A DNA stretch of 64,000 nt, from contig NZ_ABIZ01000001.1 of the NCBI RefSeq assembly GCF_000172155.1, forward strand, positions 3,381,105 through 3,445,104, in the 5' to 3' direction. The notes beneath the pieces were generated by a model. That model made no database searches, was not told where the DNA came from, and was given only the letters and a program-made list of their open reading frames with translations. Of this stretch, positions 17,137 to 27,400 are shown piece after piece. Both the position numbers and the translations under genes were made by a program. Origin of the DNA: Verrucomicrobium spinosum DSM 4136 = JCM 18804 (GTDB lineage: Bacteria; Verrucomicrobiota; Verrucomicrobiia; Verrucomicrobiales; Verrucomicrobiaceae). Numbering within the stretch: the stretch's first letter is position 1; each line of letters starts with the position of its first letter.

Positions 17137-18236
17137 TCTGCGACACCTCCCAGACCTTTTTCGATTTCGAACCGGAATTTTCTCAGGGCGGCATGTTGAG
17201 CCTGCTTGGCCTCCACCACATCCACCAGCAGCGGATGCAGGGTGGGGCCTGCCTGACGGACGGCGCTGAGCGCCACGTGGGGATCCGCCGGCAGCAGGTG
17301 CTCCGCAGCGATGCGCTCCTGCGTGGGGCGGGAGAAGCAGAACTGGACGAACTGCTCCGCCTCCTGCTGATGGCGGGAGGTTCTAAGTATTCCGATGGGA
17401 CGCAGGCTGAGGGGGCAGCCCGGCTCGGGAAAGATCATGGCCAGCGGTTCGCCTTTCTCGATCTGGCGGAAGACAAGATAATCCGCAGCGCCCAGGACCG
17501 CCTCGTGCGCCCCCAGAATGAGGCTGGTGAGAGCCTGGTTGTTAGGTCCTGAAACCTGCAGCCCGCGGGACTTGATCTTTCTCATGCCATTCCAAAACTT
17601 CTCCGGGGAGTCAAGGTGAAAGCTGACCACAAACTCCGCGCTGGAGCCTGATTGGGAAGGCGATGGCATCATGGCATTGCCAGAGATCGCACCATCAAAG
17701 ACTTCCTGCCAGTCCAACGCATTGCGGTCGTGATTTTTGCGCACGGCCAAGCCCAAGGCACAAGCACCGGTGGCGGCGTAGTAGCCCTCTGGATCATTCC
17801 ACTGCGGATTCAGTTTCAGGTAGTCCCCCTTGGGCAGACGGGCCAGGGAGCCCTCCTCCTTCAGCACCTGTGCCGCCGTCTGGCCAGCCAGGATGACGAC
17901 ATCCGCCTGGGGTTGGAACTCCTCCGCCTTCAGTTTGGCCATGATCTCGCCCGTGGTGGCGCTGAAGAGCCGGGTGGTCACCCCGGACTGTTTTTCAAAG
18001 TCCTTGCACATGGATTCCGCCAGCTCGCGCGGACCGGCGGCATAGACCACGAGGACCTTGTCCGGGGCGGCTTGATGGCATCCGGCGGATCCCAGGAGCA
18101 GCGCACCAAGCGTGAGTTGCATGCCGCGGTAAAAAAGGGCGCGCCGTGCGTCATTGAGCGCCCGGAAGGGGGTGCTGACACGGGTGGGGACGATGCAGAT
18201 GCCCGTCATGGATTGAGGTGAAACCTGGTTGGTCAT
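17133..18236 (-). CDS. ABC importer substrate-binding lipoprotein
   Basis: A 367-residue family-1 extracellular solute-binding protein. The lipobox SAGC follows a hydrophobic stretch (TLGALLLG), predicting a lipid-anchored protein. The long 50-residue leader suggests the true start may be a later Met, for example at 18122. The mature part follows the FbpA/AfuA pattern: VLVVYAAG, TRLFSATTGEIMAKL, ADVVILAG, then a late GAADYLVFRQIEKGEP. The adjacent Tyr-Tyr pair of classic ferric-binding proteins is not evident, so the ligand may be iron, a phosphonate or a phosphosugar. Flanked by its ATPase (9 bases) and permease (overlapping). Confidence 0.85.
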   Translation of the reverse strand: MTNQVSPQSMTGICIVPTRVSTPFRALNDARRALFYRGMQLTLGALLLGSAGCHQAAPDKVLVVYAAGPRELAESMCKDFEKQSGVTTRLFSATTGEIMAKLKAEEFQPQADVVILAGQTAAQVLKEEGSLARLPKGDYLKLNPQWNDPEGYYAATGACALGLAVRKNHDRNALDWQEVFDGAISGNAMMPSPSQSGSSAEFVVSFHLDSPEKFWNGMRKIKSRGLQVSGPNNQALTSLILGAHEAVLGAADYLVFRQIEKGEPLAMIFPEPGCPLSLRPIGILRTSRHQQEAEQFVQFCFSRPTQERIAAEHLLPADPHVALSAVRQAGPTLHPLLVDVVEAKQAQHAALRKFRFEIEKGLGGVAE

Positions 18237-18245
18237 GATGAGGGC

Positions 18246-19343
18246 TCAGCTTTCCACGAAGACAATCTGCCGGGGGTCGAACTCGATGACGACCTTGCTG
18301 TCCAGGGGCATGGGTTCCCGGGCGAATCCGCGGAAGACCTCCCCCTTGCGGGTCAGGGCGTGCACCTCGTAGCGCTCGCCGGAGAAGCAGTTCTTGATAC
18401 AAGTGGCCTGCCACTGGATGCATTCATTGGCGGGGAACTCGTCCGCCTGGCTTACGGGGAAGATGCGCACGTGCTCCCGCCTTACCATGAGAAAGCCCCG
18501 CTTGATGCCCGGAGGGTGGGGTGGGAAGATGGGTTCGCCGGAAACATCTCTCACCGCCTCCAGCTCATAGGCGTAGGGGAAGGAGTTGGCACTGCCCAGG
18601 AAGGAGGCCACGAACGTGGTGGCCGGGCTGTCGTAGATCGTACGCGGTGCGGCGATCTGCTCAATGCGTCCGTCGTTCATGACGGCCACCTTGTGGGCGA
18701 TGGTCATGGCCTCGGAATGGTCATGGGTGACGTAGATGGTGGTGATGTTGAGCCGCCGGATCAGCCCGGCGATCTCATCCCGCATGGAGTCGCGGAGCTG
18801 CGCATCCAGGGAGGAGAGCGGCTCATCCATCAGCAACACAGAAGGCTCCACCACAATGGCCCGGGCGATGGCCACGCGCTGTTGCTGCCCTCCCGAGAGG
18901 GTGGAAGGGTGGCGGTGGCGGAAGGGGAAGATGCCGGTGCGCTTGAGTGCCTCGTCCACCCGGGACTGTTTTTCCTCGCGCCCGAGCGACAGGGTGCCCA
19001 GGCCAAACGCGACATTTTCTGACACGGTCATGTGCGGCCAGAGACTGAGATCCTGGAAAACCACGGCGAAGCGCCGCTTCTGTGCGGAGAGGGAGAAGTC
19101 CGCACTGGAGTCCTCAATGACCGCCCCATCCAGGAGCAGACGGCCACGATCTGACGGCAGCAGGCCGGCGATGATGTTGAGCAGGGTGGACTTGCCGCAA
19201 CCGGAGGGACCGAGCAGGGCGAGGCACTTGCCGCGCTCAAGGGAGAATGACACGTCCCTCAGGACGCTGGTTTCACCAAAGGATTTGCACAGCCTGTCCA
19301 CTTGAAGGTAGGCCGTCGATGAGGGTGCTGGAAAGCTGGACAT
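18246..19343 (-). CDS. ABC importer ATPase, FbpC/PotA type
   Basis: A 365-residue ATPase energising the importer. Walker A GPSGCGKST is at residues 45-53, the Q-loop region at FQDLSLWPH, the signature at LSGGQQQRVAIARAI, Walker B and D-loop at LLMDEPLSSLDAQLR, and the H-switch at YVTHDHSEA. The C-terminal 110 residues form a TOBE-like regulatory domain ending FDPRQIVFVES. All catalytic residues are intact. It is the first gene of the three-gene importer on the minus strand and begins 68 bases after the cassette D gene. Confidence 0.93.
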   Translation of the reverse strand: MSSFPAPSSTAYLQVDRLCKSFGETSVLRDVSFSLERGKCLALLGPSGCGKSTLLNIIAGLLPSDRGRLLLDGAVIEDSSADFSLSAQKRRFAVVFQDLSLWPHMTVSENVAFGLGTLSLGREEKQSRVDEALKRTGIFPFRHRHPSTLSGGQQQRVAIARAIVVEPSVLLMDEPLSSLDAQLRDSMRDEIAGLIRRLNITTIYVTHDHSEAMTIAHKVAVMNDGRIEQIAAPRTIYDSPATTFVASFLGSANSFPYAYELEAVRDVSGEPIFPPHPPGIKRGFLMVRREHVRIFPVSQADEFPANECIQWQATCIKNCFSGERYEVHALTRKGEVFRGFAREPMPLDSKVVIEFDPRQIVFVES

Positions 19344-19411
19344 GTGGAACTTGATGGCAGAAGAGGTCGGCGGAGGCGGAAGCGTGAAGGGCGTTTGTTT
19401 TTTGTGAGGGG

Positions 19412-20170
19412 TCAGGGCGAGGTCGTAGCTGCGGGCACAGCAGGCTCCAGCGTGTTCACCCGGCCGGTGAGCCGGTTGATCTGAAGCATGAATGATGAAG
19501 CGGTGTCGGCCGCCGTGCAGGTAACCTTGCTGGTTGCTTCATCGAACTGACCCGGGGTGACGGCCAGCACCAGGGGTGCGGTGGCGGGCCGCTCCACGCT
19601 GCCCAGAGGGCCAAACGCAATGACGTGCAGCTTGGACGATGGCCCCGCCACGCCGTGTGTGTCCAGCTCTGCCGTGGAGTCTGCAGCCACAGAGCCGGTG
19701 GGACCCAGGTCCCAGTAGAAGCCCTTGGGCAGGCTCTGCCACTCCGTGATGGCGCGGTAGGTTCCCGGTGCAGGCGCGGTGGCCATGGAGGCGAGCTCTT
19801 CTGCGGTCGGTTCGCGGAACAAGATGTAGGCGTGCATGCGCTTGTCCGCGTCCGGGTGGGAGGCACCGGCCAGCCCCAAATAGATGGTGGAGCGCGACTC
19901 GATGGCACTCATGCGCGCTTCCTCAATGGCGCTGCTAAGCTGTAGCATGGCCCCCTGGCGTCCACCGGGGGCGCGGAATCCCAGCACTGTCACTGCGGTG
20001 AGGCCGACCAGCAACCCTATCACCGTGATGCTGGCGAGCACCTCGATCAGGGTGAAGGCACCCCGCCCCGTCTCTTTAAACCGGCTGCGGCACGATCTGA
20101 CAGGGATCACCCCCGGCTCCGATAGGGGTCCGGCTGGATTGGGTTGATGAAGAGGTTGGAGGAGTGGCAT
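19412..20170 (-). CDS. Verru_Chthon cassette protein D, prepilin-like
   Basis: A 252-residue prepilin-type protein: a long basic N-terminus, then the processing site AFTLIEV (Ala at -1), a hydrophobic helix (VLASITVIGLLVGL) and a GspH-like soluble domain. Such proteins occur in Verrucomicrobia in a recurrent four-part cassette (A-D). This one is the last gene of the cassette, 18 bases after a small secreted-protein gene. The leader before the cleavage site is about 38 residues if the start at 20170 is right, long for a prepilin, so a downstream start is possible. Confidence 0.8.
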   Translation of the reverse strand: MPLLQPLHQPNPAGPLSEPGVIPVRSCRSRFKETGRGAFTLIEVLASITVIGLLVGLTAVTVLGFRAPGGRQGAMLQLSSAIEEARMSAIESRSTIYLGLAGASHPDADKRMHAYILFREPTAEELASMATAPAPGTYRAITEWQSLPKGFYWDLGPTGSVAADSTAELDTHGVAGPSSKLHVIAFGPLGSVERPATAPLVLAVTPGQFDEATSKVTCTAADTASSFMLQINRLTGRVNTLEPAVPAATTSP

Positions 20171-20188
20171 GGCAACGGCTGACGTTTT

Positions 20189-20902
20189 CTATTCACCAGG
20201 GGGCCGGGCGGTGGACAGGAGCAAATAGGGCTGTTGGTACCGGTTGCGCAAGAGCACGGCACTGATCTTTGTCCCCGTGTAGTCCAGGGTCATCAGGACC
20301 CGGGTTTTGTTTTTGATGATGGCGGAGATGGTCACGGTTTTTCCAAGAACCTGCTCTGCTCTCAGCAGGGTGGGTGTCGCAGAATAGGGGACCTGGAGGG
20401 CTTGCCCCTCCCCCACCGTGGCCTGCAGAGGAACGTCCTTTAAAAGATTGTAAACGTAGATCCCGCTGGTTTCCGGATTTGGCGGATAGTCTTCCACCAG
20501 GTTGAAGACTGGTTTCCCGTCCGTAAGCACGACCAACAGAGTGTACGAGTTGTCTTTTTTCAGGTTGCGCTCCAGTTCAATGGGCGCACTCTCATCTGCG
20601 CCCTCCTTTCTAATACGGAACAGGCATTTGCCAGGGGGAAAGCTTAAATAGTCCACCCCTGTCCCGCTGTTCCACAGTCCGGTCGAATTGGAGAAGAACT
20701 TCCAGTCCTTCCCGGACTCTTTGAAGGTGCACGTAAGGGTGTAGCCGGCTTGTGGGTTTTTGTCGCCCAGCGATGCCCAGACCCGGATCCATGCTGAGTC
20801 TTTCTCCTTCCCGGGAACGGCTTCTTGAGCGCATGCGAAATGGCTCATGCCAAACAGGATCGCAAGGATGGCTGAGGTCAGTCTTAGGGATGTCATGGTC
20901 AA
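20189..20902 (-). CDS. secreted protein of unknown function in the cassette
   Basis: A 237-residue protein with a clear signal peptide (first 25 residues, ending HFACAQ). No family recognised. The mature domain is beta-rich with no lipobox function apparent: the Cys before Ala-Gln falls inside the signal region. It is packed between cassette A (6 bases) and cassette D (18 bases) genes on the same strand, so it is almost certainly co-transcribed and may be a substrate or periplasmic helper of the cassette. Confidence 0.65.
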   Translation of the reverse strand: MTMTSLRLTSAILAILFGMSHFACAQEAVPGKEKDSAWIRVWASLGDKNPQAGYTLTCTFKESGKDWKFFSNSTGLWNSGTGVDYLSFPPGKCLFRIRKEGADESAPIELERNLKKDNSYTLLVVLTDGKPVFNLVEDYPPNPETSGIYVYNLLKDVPLQATVGEGQALQVPYSATPTLLRAEQVLGKTVTISAIIKNKTRVLMTLDYTGTKISAVLLRNRYQQPYLLLSTARPPGE

Positions 20903-20908
20903 TGGGTG

Positions 20909-23900
20909 TCAGGCGTCTTCCGTGCTTAGGACTTCCACCAAGTAGGTATCTGGTTTCCTGAATCGGGCAGACACGGCACTGCTGTCCGAGGGATCAAAGT
21001 CAAGCTCCAGCGGAGGATCGAATTTGGGGTGCAGGCGAACGAGAATTCGTTGCGCTTTGGTTGCGATGGGTTGACCGTCGGCATTCAGTGCCTGACCCAC
21101 GACATAGATGGAGAAAGTATTGCCGCGGGTCGTGATGAGGTCGACAAGCCTGCGAAACAGTTCTTCCCTTCCGCGATCATTGAGATTCGCCGTCGAGACG
21201 CTGTCTTTGATCTGGGACTTGGTGCCATAGGGGCTGAAAAGCTCAAGCTGGGAAAGCTCCCCACGCTCCCAGAGTGGACTGAACCGGGTGGGAAACTGAC
21301 GTGACAGACGCTGTCCAAGGTATCTCGCCAGGGCGGCACCGCCATCTTTGGCGATTTGGGACTGCGTGGCGGTCAGGTCTTTGAGAACATCGGTGTCGAG
21401 CTTGTCCAGGCTGACCGATTTACCCTGAAGTGCTGGGTCTGAGGCGACGCCAGCTTCAAACTGCAGCCCGGCAAGCAGGGCCTTCAAGGCCTGGCCATGG
21501 TCTCTCAAGATGCCATTGGGATTGTAAAGCCCGGAGATCTCGAGCTGGTCGCGCACTTGCTGCGTTTCGGCATGGTTCACGGTAAAAACATCTGCGAGAC
21601 GCCAAGCCGCCCAGTTGCGGCTGCGGTCCACTTGCATCAGCATTTCGTCTTCCGGGGCGGTCGCAGATCGGGTGCCCTTCCAAAAGACGTCGGGCTGCCC
21701 CACCGTCAGCGTGCGCCCTCCGCCTCGCCGTGTCATGGCATCAAGGGCCGAGGTGACATTGCGGAGTGGATCGTAGATGTTCCCAAGCTCTGCAATGGAC
21801 CGCAAGGGACCGTTGCTCACGATCATGGGGGCGTTCATGGCGGAGAATTGCAGCGGAGTCCGGTCTGTGGGCCAAAAGTTAAAGGTTGAGGGAACAGGGT
21901 TGCCTGGCCAAGCGCCGAGGTTGCTGTTTGCCCGCACGTCCGTGGCTTTGATATCGTCGGGATCTGCCTTTTCCATGCCATTGAGCAACATGGAGGAGGC
22001 GTTCTCTGAGTCGATCTGCACCTGAATAGCTTCAAGATTCGATCTTGGGTCTTCGTTTCCCACATTGCCGCCCGCCAGATAGGATCCCCGGAAGTGGTTG
22101 AGCAGAGGATTCCCGCGGTTGCCCTTGTCTTTGAACGCCACCACGTGCTTTTTGGGGCCTCTCATCGCCAGCGACAGGTGGGCGTCCAGCAGACCATACT
22201 TGTTGCTCATCAGCAGTTTGGCTTTTCTGCCGACCCGGTTGTCTTCCCTATCGTCGTCACGGCCCATCTGGACTTCCGGGCGATTATCATCCGCGTCCTT
22301 GTTGAAGCAAGGCATGATGTACGAGCGGACATTCTGGACTGTGGATGTGACCCGGTTGGGAACATCACCGCTCCATGCTTCCTGGACATGAGGAGGAAGG
22401 GAAATCCCCTGATCGCACCGTGTCCCTGAGCCCGGCGCGTACAATTCTTCGGCCACATAGACTGCCGTGTCTGCCGGAATCTTCAGGTTGACCGCGTGTG
22501 TCTCCCAGTCTGGATCGGTTGTGATGATCGTGAGTTTGCCGGCTTCGAAGACAATTTTCTCACTCGTATTGCTTCCTCGTTTCCTAAAGCCCCGGTCGAG
22601 TTTGATTTCGAACGCCCGGCCCGCCGGGACATCAGCCCCAGTGGGGTAGTTGGGCATCTTTGCGGGATCCGCGTCACCGGTGGCGGAAATCGCGGGCTGA
22701 TTTTCCATGACCAGCACGGGGTCCGGCCCGAGGTCGCCCAGGTTTGGACGGATGTCCTCTGTGCTCATGTTCCAAAACTCAAAATAGTGGTCGATGTCGA
22801 TCTTGAACTGCCTGATCACGCCAGGATATTGTGCCGCGAGGCCGGCGCTGGGTTCTGACGTCACATGCCGGGCGTGCATGACGTACTCGGTGAGGTAGGG
22901 GATGGCCTTCTTCCCGATCGCCCAGACGGGGTTTGGGTATGGGTTTTTTGGAATGCCATCCATCTGGTAATCGAGATCGGTCAGCGTGAACACCGGCTTG
23001 CCAGCCGAGACCACACCTGCATTGTTGATCACAGTGGGATTCCTTGTCGGGCTGCCGTAGTCGAAGATGTTTGCCGCCAGTTTTTGGACGTAGAGGTCCT
23101 GGTGAGGGTCCTGCGCGGTGAACTTGACCATGTTGGCAGCGTCCCTTTTCGGATTGCCTGCATAGTTTGAAGGAGTGGGCACGGTAGAGTTGTTCCGGTA
23201 GAAACGCTGGCCGAACCTCGGGGAATTGCGGCTGATGGCGGCGGCAATTTGACCAATCGTCCTCTTGGTATTCCCGGGAACATCGACAGAGGCAATGCTG
23301 AGATCCGGATGCCCAGACACGTCTTTGGCGACGTTGCTGTAAGTGCGCTCGACGGCCTCGTTCAAATTGAAGCGAAGCGCGCCCGCTCGTGTGAGGTCAA
23401 GCCCGGAGCTTTCCGTGGTGAGCAGAAACTTGTAGGTGTCTCCAAACTCCTGTGCGGTGGTGAATCCCTCAGGCAGGGACTTTGAATGACCAAGCTGAAA
23501 TACCGACAGCATCCGGCCATCTGTGCCGAGCATGTTGGTGCGTGCGAGGCTTAGTTGCTCTGCAACAGCGTTGCTGAACAAGCCTTGCAAACTTGGCTTT
23601 GGTTTGAGATATCCGGAAGGGTCAACTTCGGCAAGCAAGGGTCCGCGACCGGAGCCTTTCGCAGTATTGACGTTGACCTTGAAACTCTCGTCTTCGATCC
23701 ACCACGCATACCGGATGACGGGCGGATTCTTTTTGAGTCGAGTGGTGGGGGCGACATTGTGGTCTTCCGGAGCGGTCGGATCCTTCAGCACCTTCATCCA
23801 AGGCACGCGTATCTCTCCGGGCAACGTGGTCTTGCCCGGGAGCGCACCGATCCATCCCGTGGAGGTTCTGGTGCCGAAGGCGTTCGGTTCGTTGATGTCC

Positions 23901-24412
23901 ACATAGGTTTTGGCAACGCCTGCGGGGGGATTGGCCGTGGCAGCGGCAGGCAGGGTGGCCGCGTAGTCGTTCGTCGGGTAGTACTGCCGGACAGAGCTCC
24001 CGGAGATGAGCGGGATGGCGTAGATGTTGGGGGGAGTGGATGTGGTGGCGGAGCCGGGGTGCTCCTGGTCTGGAGGCATGTCCCGGTACATGAACACCGT
24101 GCCAGGCGTGGTGGTGCCTCCCATGTTGGGGTCCCAGAATGTCACGGAATCAGGATGCTTGCTGAAGAGCTCCACCAGAATGCTGGTGGCTTCCGCCGTG
24201 CCAGCCTGGGCGGCCATCTCCGCGCGAAGGATATCGCTGTAGCCCTGGGTGACGCGGCGTTCGACCGTGACGAGGCGCGACATCATGACCAGCAGGACGA
24301 CAATGGCGGACAGCACCACCAGCGTGAGCAGGAGTGAGGTGCCGGCAGGCGGGCGGGGTCGCGTCAACAGGACGCGAAAGCCGGTCTTGGGAGTCGTTGG
24401 CAGGTCGTTCAT
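20909..24412 (-). CDS. Verru_Chthon cassette protein A, giant PilX/GspK-like protein
   Basis: A 1167-residue protein with one hydrophobic helix near residues 25-47 (GTSLLLTLVVLSAIVVLLVM) and an adjacent AEMAAQAGTAEA stretch, a layout like PilX/GspK minor pilins but with a very large extracellular part. It contains long Asn/Pro/Gly/Thr-rich beta regions and no repeats that I could define. The family is known only from its repeated occurrence with cassette B, C and D proteins in Verrucomicrobia; its molecular role is unknown. It lies 15 bases after the PEP-CTERM protein gene and 6 bases before the small secreted-protein gene. Confidence 0.8.
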   Translation of the reverse strand: MNDLPTTPKTGFRVLLTRPRPPAGTSLLLTLVVLSAIVVLLVMMSRLVTVERRVTQGYSDILRAEMAAQAGTAEATSILVELFSKHPDSVTFWDPNMGGTTTPGTVFMYRDMPPDQEHPGSATTSTPPNIYAIPLISGSSVRQYYPTNDYAATLPAAATANPPAGVAKTYVDINEPNAFGTRTSTGWIGALPGKTTLPGEIRVPWMKVLKDPTAPEDHNVAPTTRLKKNPPVIRYAWWIEDESFKVNVNTAKGSGRGPLLAEVDPSGYLKPKPSLQGLFSNAVAEQLSLARTNMLGTDGRMLSVFQLGHSKSLPEGFTTAQEFGDTYKFLLTTESSGLDLTRAGALRFNLNEAVERTYSNVAKDVSGHPDLSIASVDVPGNTKRTIGQIAAAISRNSPRFGQRFYRNNSTVPTPSNYAGNPKRDAANMVKFTAQDPHQDLYVQKLAANIFDYGSPTRNPTVINNAGVVSAGKPVFTLTDLDYQMDGIPKNPYPNPVWAIGKKAIPYLTEYVMHARHVTSEPSAGLAAQYPGVIRQFKIDIDHYFEFWNMSTEDIRPNLGDLGPDPVLVMENQPAISATGDADPAKMPNYPTGADVPAGRAFEIKLDRGFRKRGSNTSEKIVFEAGKLTIITTDPDWETHAVNLKIPADTAVYVAEELYAPGSGTRCDQGISLPPHVQEAWSGDVPNRVTSTVQNVRSYIMPCFNKDADDNRPEVQMGRDDDREDNRVGRKAKLLMSNKYGLLDAHLSLAMRGPKKHVVAFKDKGNRGNPLLNHFRGSYLAGGNVGNEDPRSNLEAIQVQIDSENASSMLLNGMEKADPDDIKATDVRANSNLGAWPGNPVPSTFNFWPTDRTPLQFSAMNAPMIVSNGPLRSIAELGNIYDPLRNVTSALDAMTRRGGGRTLTVGQPDVFWKGTRSATAPEDEMLMQVDRSRNWAAWRLADVFTVNHAETQQVRDQLEISGLYNPNGILRDHGQALKALLAGLQFEAGVASDPALQGKSVSLDKLDTDVLKDLTATQSQIAKDGGAALARYLGQRLSRQFPTRFSPLWERGELSQLELFSPYGTKSQIKDSVSTANLNDRGREELFRRLVDLITTRGNTFSIYVVGQALNADGQPIATKAQRILVRLHPKFDPPLELDFDPSDSSAVSARFRKPDTYLVEVLSTEDA

Positions 24413-24427
24413 GGCGGATCGAGGAAA

Positions 24428-27400
24428 CTAGATGGGCTGTTTTGCGGTGCGACGGCGGCGCCGCAAAGCTGCGGCGGCCAGACCAGCGGCCAGCAGCAGG
24501 GCCCGCCCCGGTTCCGGCACGGCCCCGGCACCGATGACGCCAAATTCGCTGTTGTGGTTCAGCACCGCCCAGACGGAATTGGTCGAGGCATCCCAGCCAA
24601 AGGAACCCAGCTCATAACCTTCCTGATAGGCTCCGGCGTGATAGTAGGTGGAGAAGAGCGTTTCCCAGTCGTCAGGCATGCCCGTGTTGCCGAAGACCGC
24701 GTTCACCCAGGAGTCCTCTTCGTTGAACCAGCCCAGCACCGGGATGTAGTCCGGATTGCCACCCTGCATATCTTCCAGCAGCAGAGAGTCGTAGGTGAGT
24801 GAGAGGACATAGGTGTCTGTGCCCGTGCCGTTGAGATCCACAATGTCACTCAGGAACGTGGCTCCTGCTGCCGGTGCCTGGTCAAAGCTCATGGTGAGCA
24901 GGGTGGTGGCGTGGGAGCTGGTTCCGGAGAGAATCTTGACGGTGGTGCCATGGGAACTGGCGCTGGTGAGACCGAGCCCCGTGTAGCTTTGTCCCAGGGT
25001 CAGCCCGGTGGAGTACTGCGCACCATAAGCCGCAGTTTGACCGGAAACGGTGTGCTGGAGATTCACCGTCACGGTGCCCAGATCACCCTCGCCGGCCCCC
25101 AGGATGGTCTGGTCGGCGTGTTCCAAGCCAAGAGTGAGTGTTCCCGTGCGGACCGTGCCGTTGAGCAGAAGCGCGTTGTCGAATCCGAATGTGCCCGTTA
25201 CCGAGCTGTTTTGATTGAGGATGCTGCCGACGGGGAGACCCGTGAGGCCCCAGCCCTCTCCTGACAGCACGCTCGAAATGATTTTGGCTGCCGCTCGTTT
25301 TCCGCCGTCAGAGGTGTTTTCATTGCGCACCCCGATGGATTCCCCGGATTCGACAGGGCCAGCATGCGGGACTTCCACAAAGAGGCTGGCACGTTGATAG
25401 ACATCGGCGGAGTAGTTTACTGAAACGTCGCTGTCCACGGTGGCCCCGACCGACGCCGCTTCGGCATTGTAAAGCAGTCCCGCCACATTCATCGTGCCTG
25501 TCTTGGTGCCACTGGTGGTGAAGTTTCCGACCAGACGAATATCGTGAACCTGATTGGCGGCCGAGAAAATGACACCAAACAGCGAACTGTTGTTGGCGGT
25601 GACTTCGCCATTGGTCACTGACGTGGAACCCAACGACAGGCCCACACGAGTGCCATGGGCGTCATCCTGGGAGCCGCCCGAAAGTCCGACGATTCCCTCC
25701 GAGGAATCGTGGCCGACGAACATTTTGCCCAAGTCAGCGGTGCCTTGGGCAGTAATCTCGCGGTTTTCCACCACCGAGACGTTGCTCACGGTGATCTTGT
25801 CATTTTGATCGCGACTTCCGGAGTTGGGATTGCTGCCGTTGTAGGTGCTGGCAAGGTTGTCGATGGTCAGAGTGCCGGCTCCCTTTGCTCCGGTGGTGCT
25901 GGTGTCAAACCCGACTCTGATTTTGGCCCCGTCCACCCATGCAGTGCCAGTGGTGGCATCCGGAGAGGTGATACTGCCGGATGTGGTGATGGAGTAGGTG
26001 GTGCCTTCGGTGCCGGAATTACTAAGGTCAAACTCCATGTAGCTGGCGGATCCAACCAGCAACCGGGTGTTGGGCAGGGTGGTGGTTTGTCCGCCCGTGG
26101 GTTCGACGGCACCGATGAAGAGCCGGCTGTCGCTTCCGCCAGCCGCGACGTCATAGATGGAAACCACGCCCGTTTCCTTGAACTGAGTGACATCCCAGTC
26201 CAGGCTGCCTGTGAGGGCGGCCGCGGTCAGGTCCCATGAGATGGCAGAGGTGTTCGTCTGTTCCACAGCCATGGTGAGCAACTGGAACGCCATCTGGTCC
26301 GTGGCGGCGAAGCCTTCTGCGACACGCAAGGCCACCGTGTAGGCATTGCCGCTCGTGACCAAGGCATTGGTCGAAATCTGGTCGTATTCGGCGTCCTGGT
26401 CCCCGGCAATGTCGAAGGTCATCTTCGAGTTCGGCGCCCCAATGTTGAGACTGGCAATCGTCAGTTTGCCGATTTCAGCACCGTCGCCGGGAGAGATTTC
26501 ACCGCCGATCAGGTTGACACCGCCGTTGGAGATGAGGTTGGTCGAGGAGCCTGCCAGGACACCACCAGCCAGGACGCGAATGGTCCCGCCGCCCCAGTTG
26601 TAGCTCTTGCCTTGTTGCAGGACAACGGTGGTGCCCGCCCCGATGTTTGCGATGTAAGATTTGCCAAGGTCAACTGGAGTGAAGCCACTACCGGTGAAGT
26701 AAACCTTGCCGGCCACGGGCAGGGTATAGGTGCTGCTATTCACCCCAAAGGAGCCGAGGCTGAAATTGCCGTCATTCAGCACGGTGACCTTACCCTGGGC
26801 GGCGTTGATGACGCCCGCTGAATCTGCAATGAGGGACCACTCCCCCGCGACGTTAAGTTCACTTCCCGCGCCCGTCACGATGACCTCGGATCCGCTGGTG
26901 CCCATGGTGAAGGCACCAAGCGTGTTATCCGTGGTCGAGATGATGCTGCCCTCACTGATGGTCTGCGTCGTCTTGGTGTTCCCACTGCCAATGGTGAGCT
27001 TTTCCCTCACGGTCATGGTGCTGCCATGGCGCAGGCTGATGCCTGCGACGTTGAAAATGTTGGCACCGCCGCCCACGTCAATGGTGGAACCGTTGTCCAC
27101 CAGCACGGAGCCAGTGGCGGCAAAGACATTGGCGCCCGTTTTGGAGATGGTGAACACGCCTGCGTCGAGCACTTCAAGCTTTGCGCCTGAATTGAGGGTG
27201 AAGGTGCCCCCGCCTGTGTAGTAGCTCCCTTCTCCGGTGACGCGCAAAAGCCCGCCGGAACTGATTGTCGTTGTGTTGGCCACATCGATACCCCCGCCGT
27301 CCTTTGCGATGATCTCCGAGCCGTTGGCGGCGGTGACAGAACCACTCGACAACGATTTGTAGAGGCTGCCCTCTCCTTCAACTATCAGGCTTGATCCTGC

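Noticed and set aside
17133-18236. Naming the binding protein FbpA (ferric iron)
   Set aside because: The Tyr-Tyr iron-ligand pair could not be found, so only the broader family is named.
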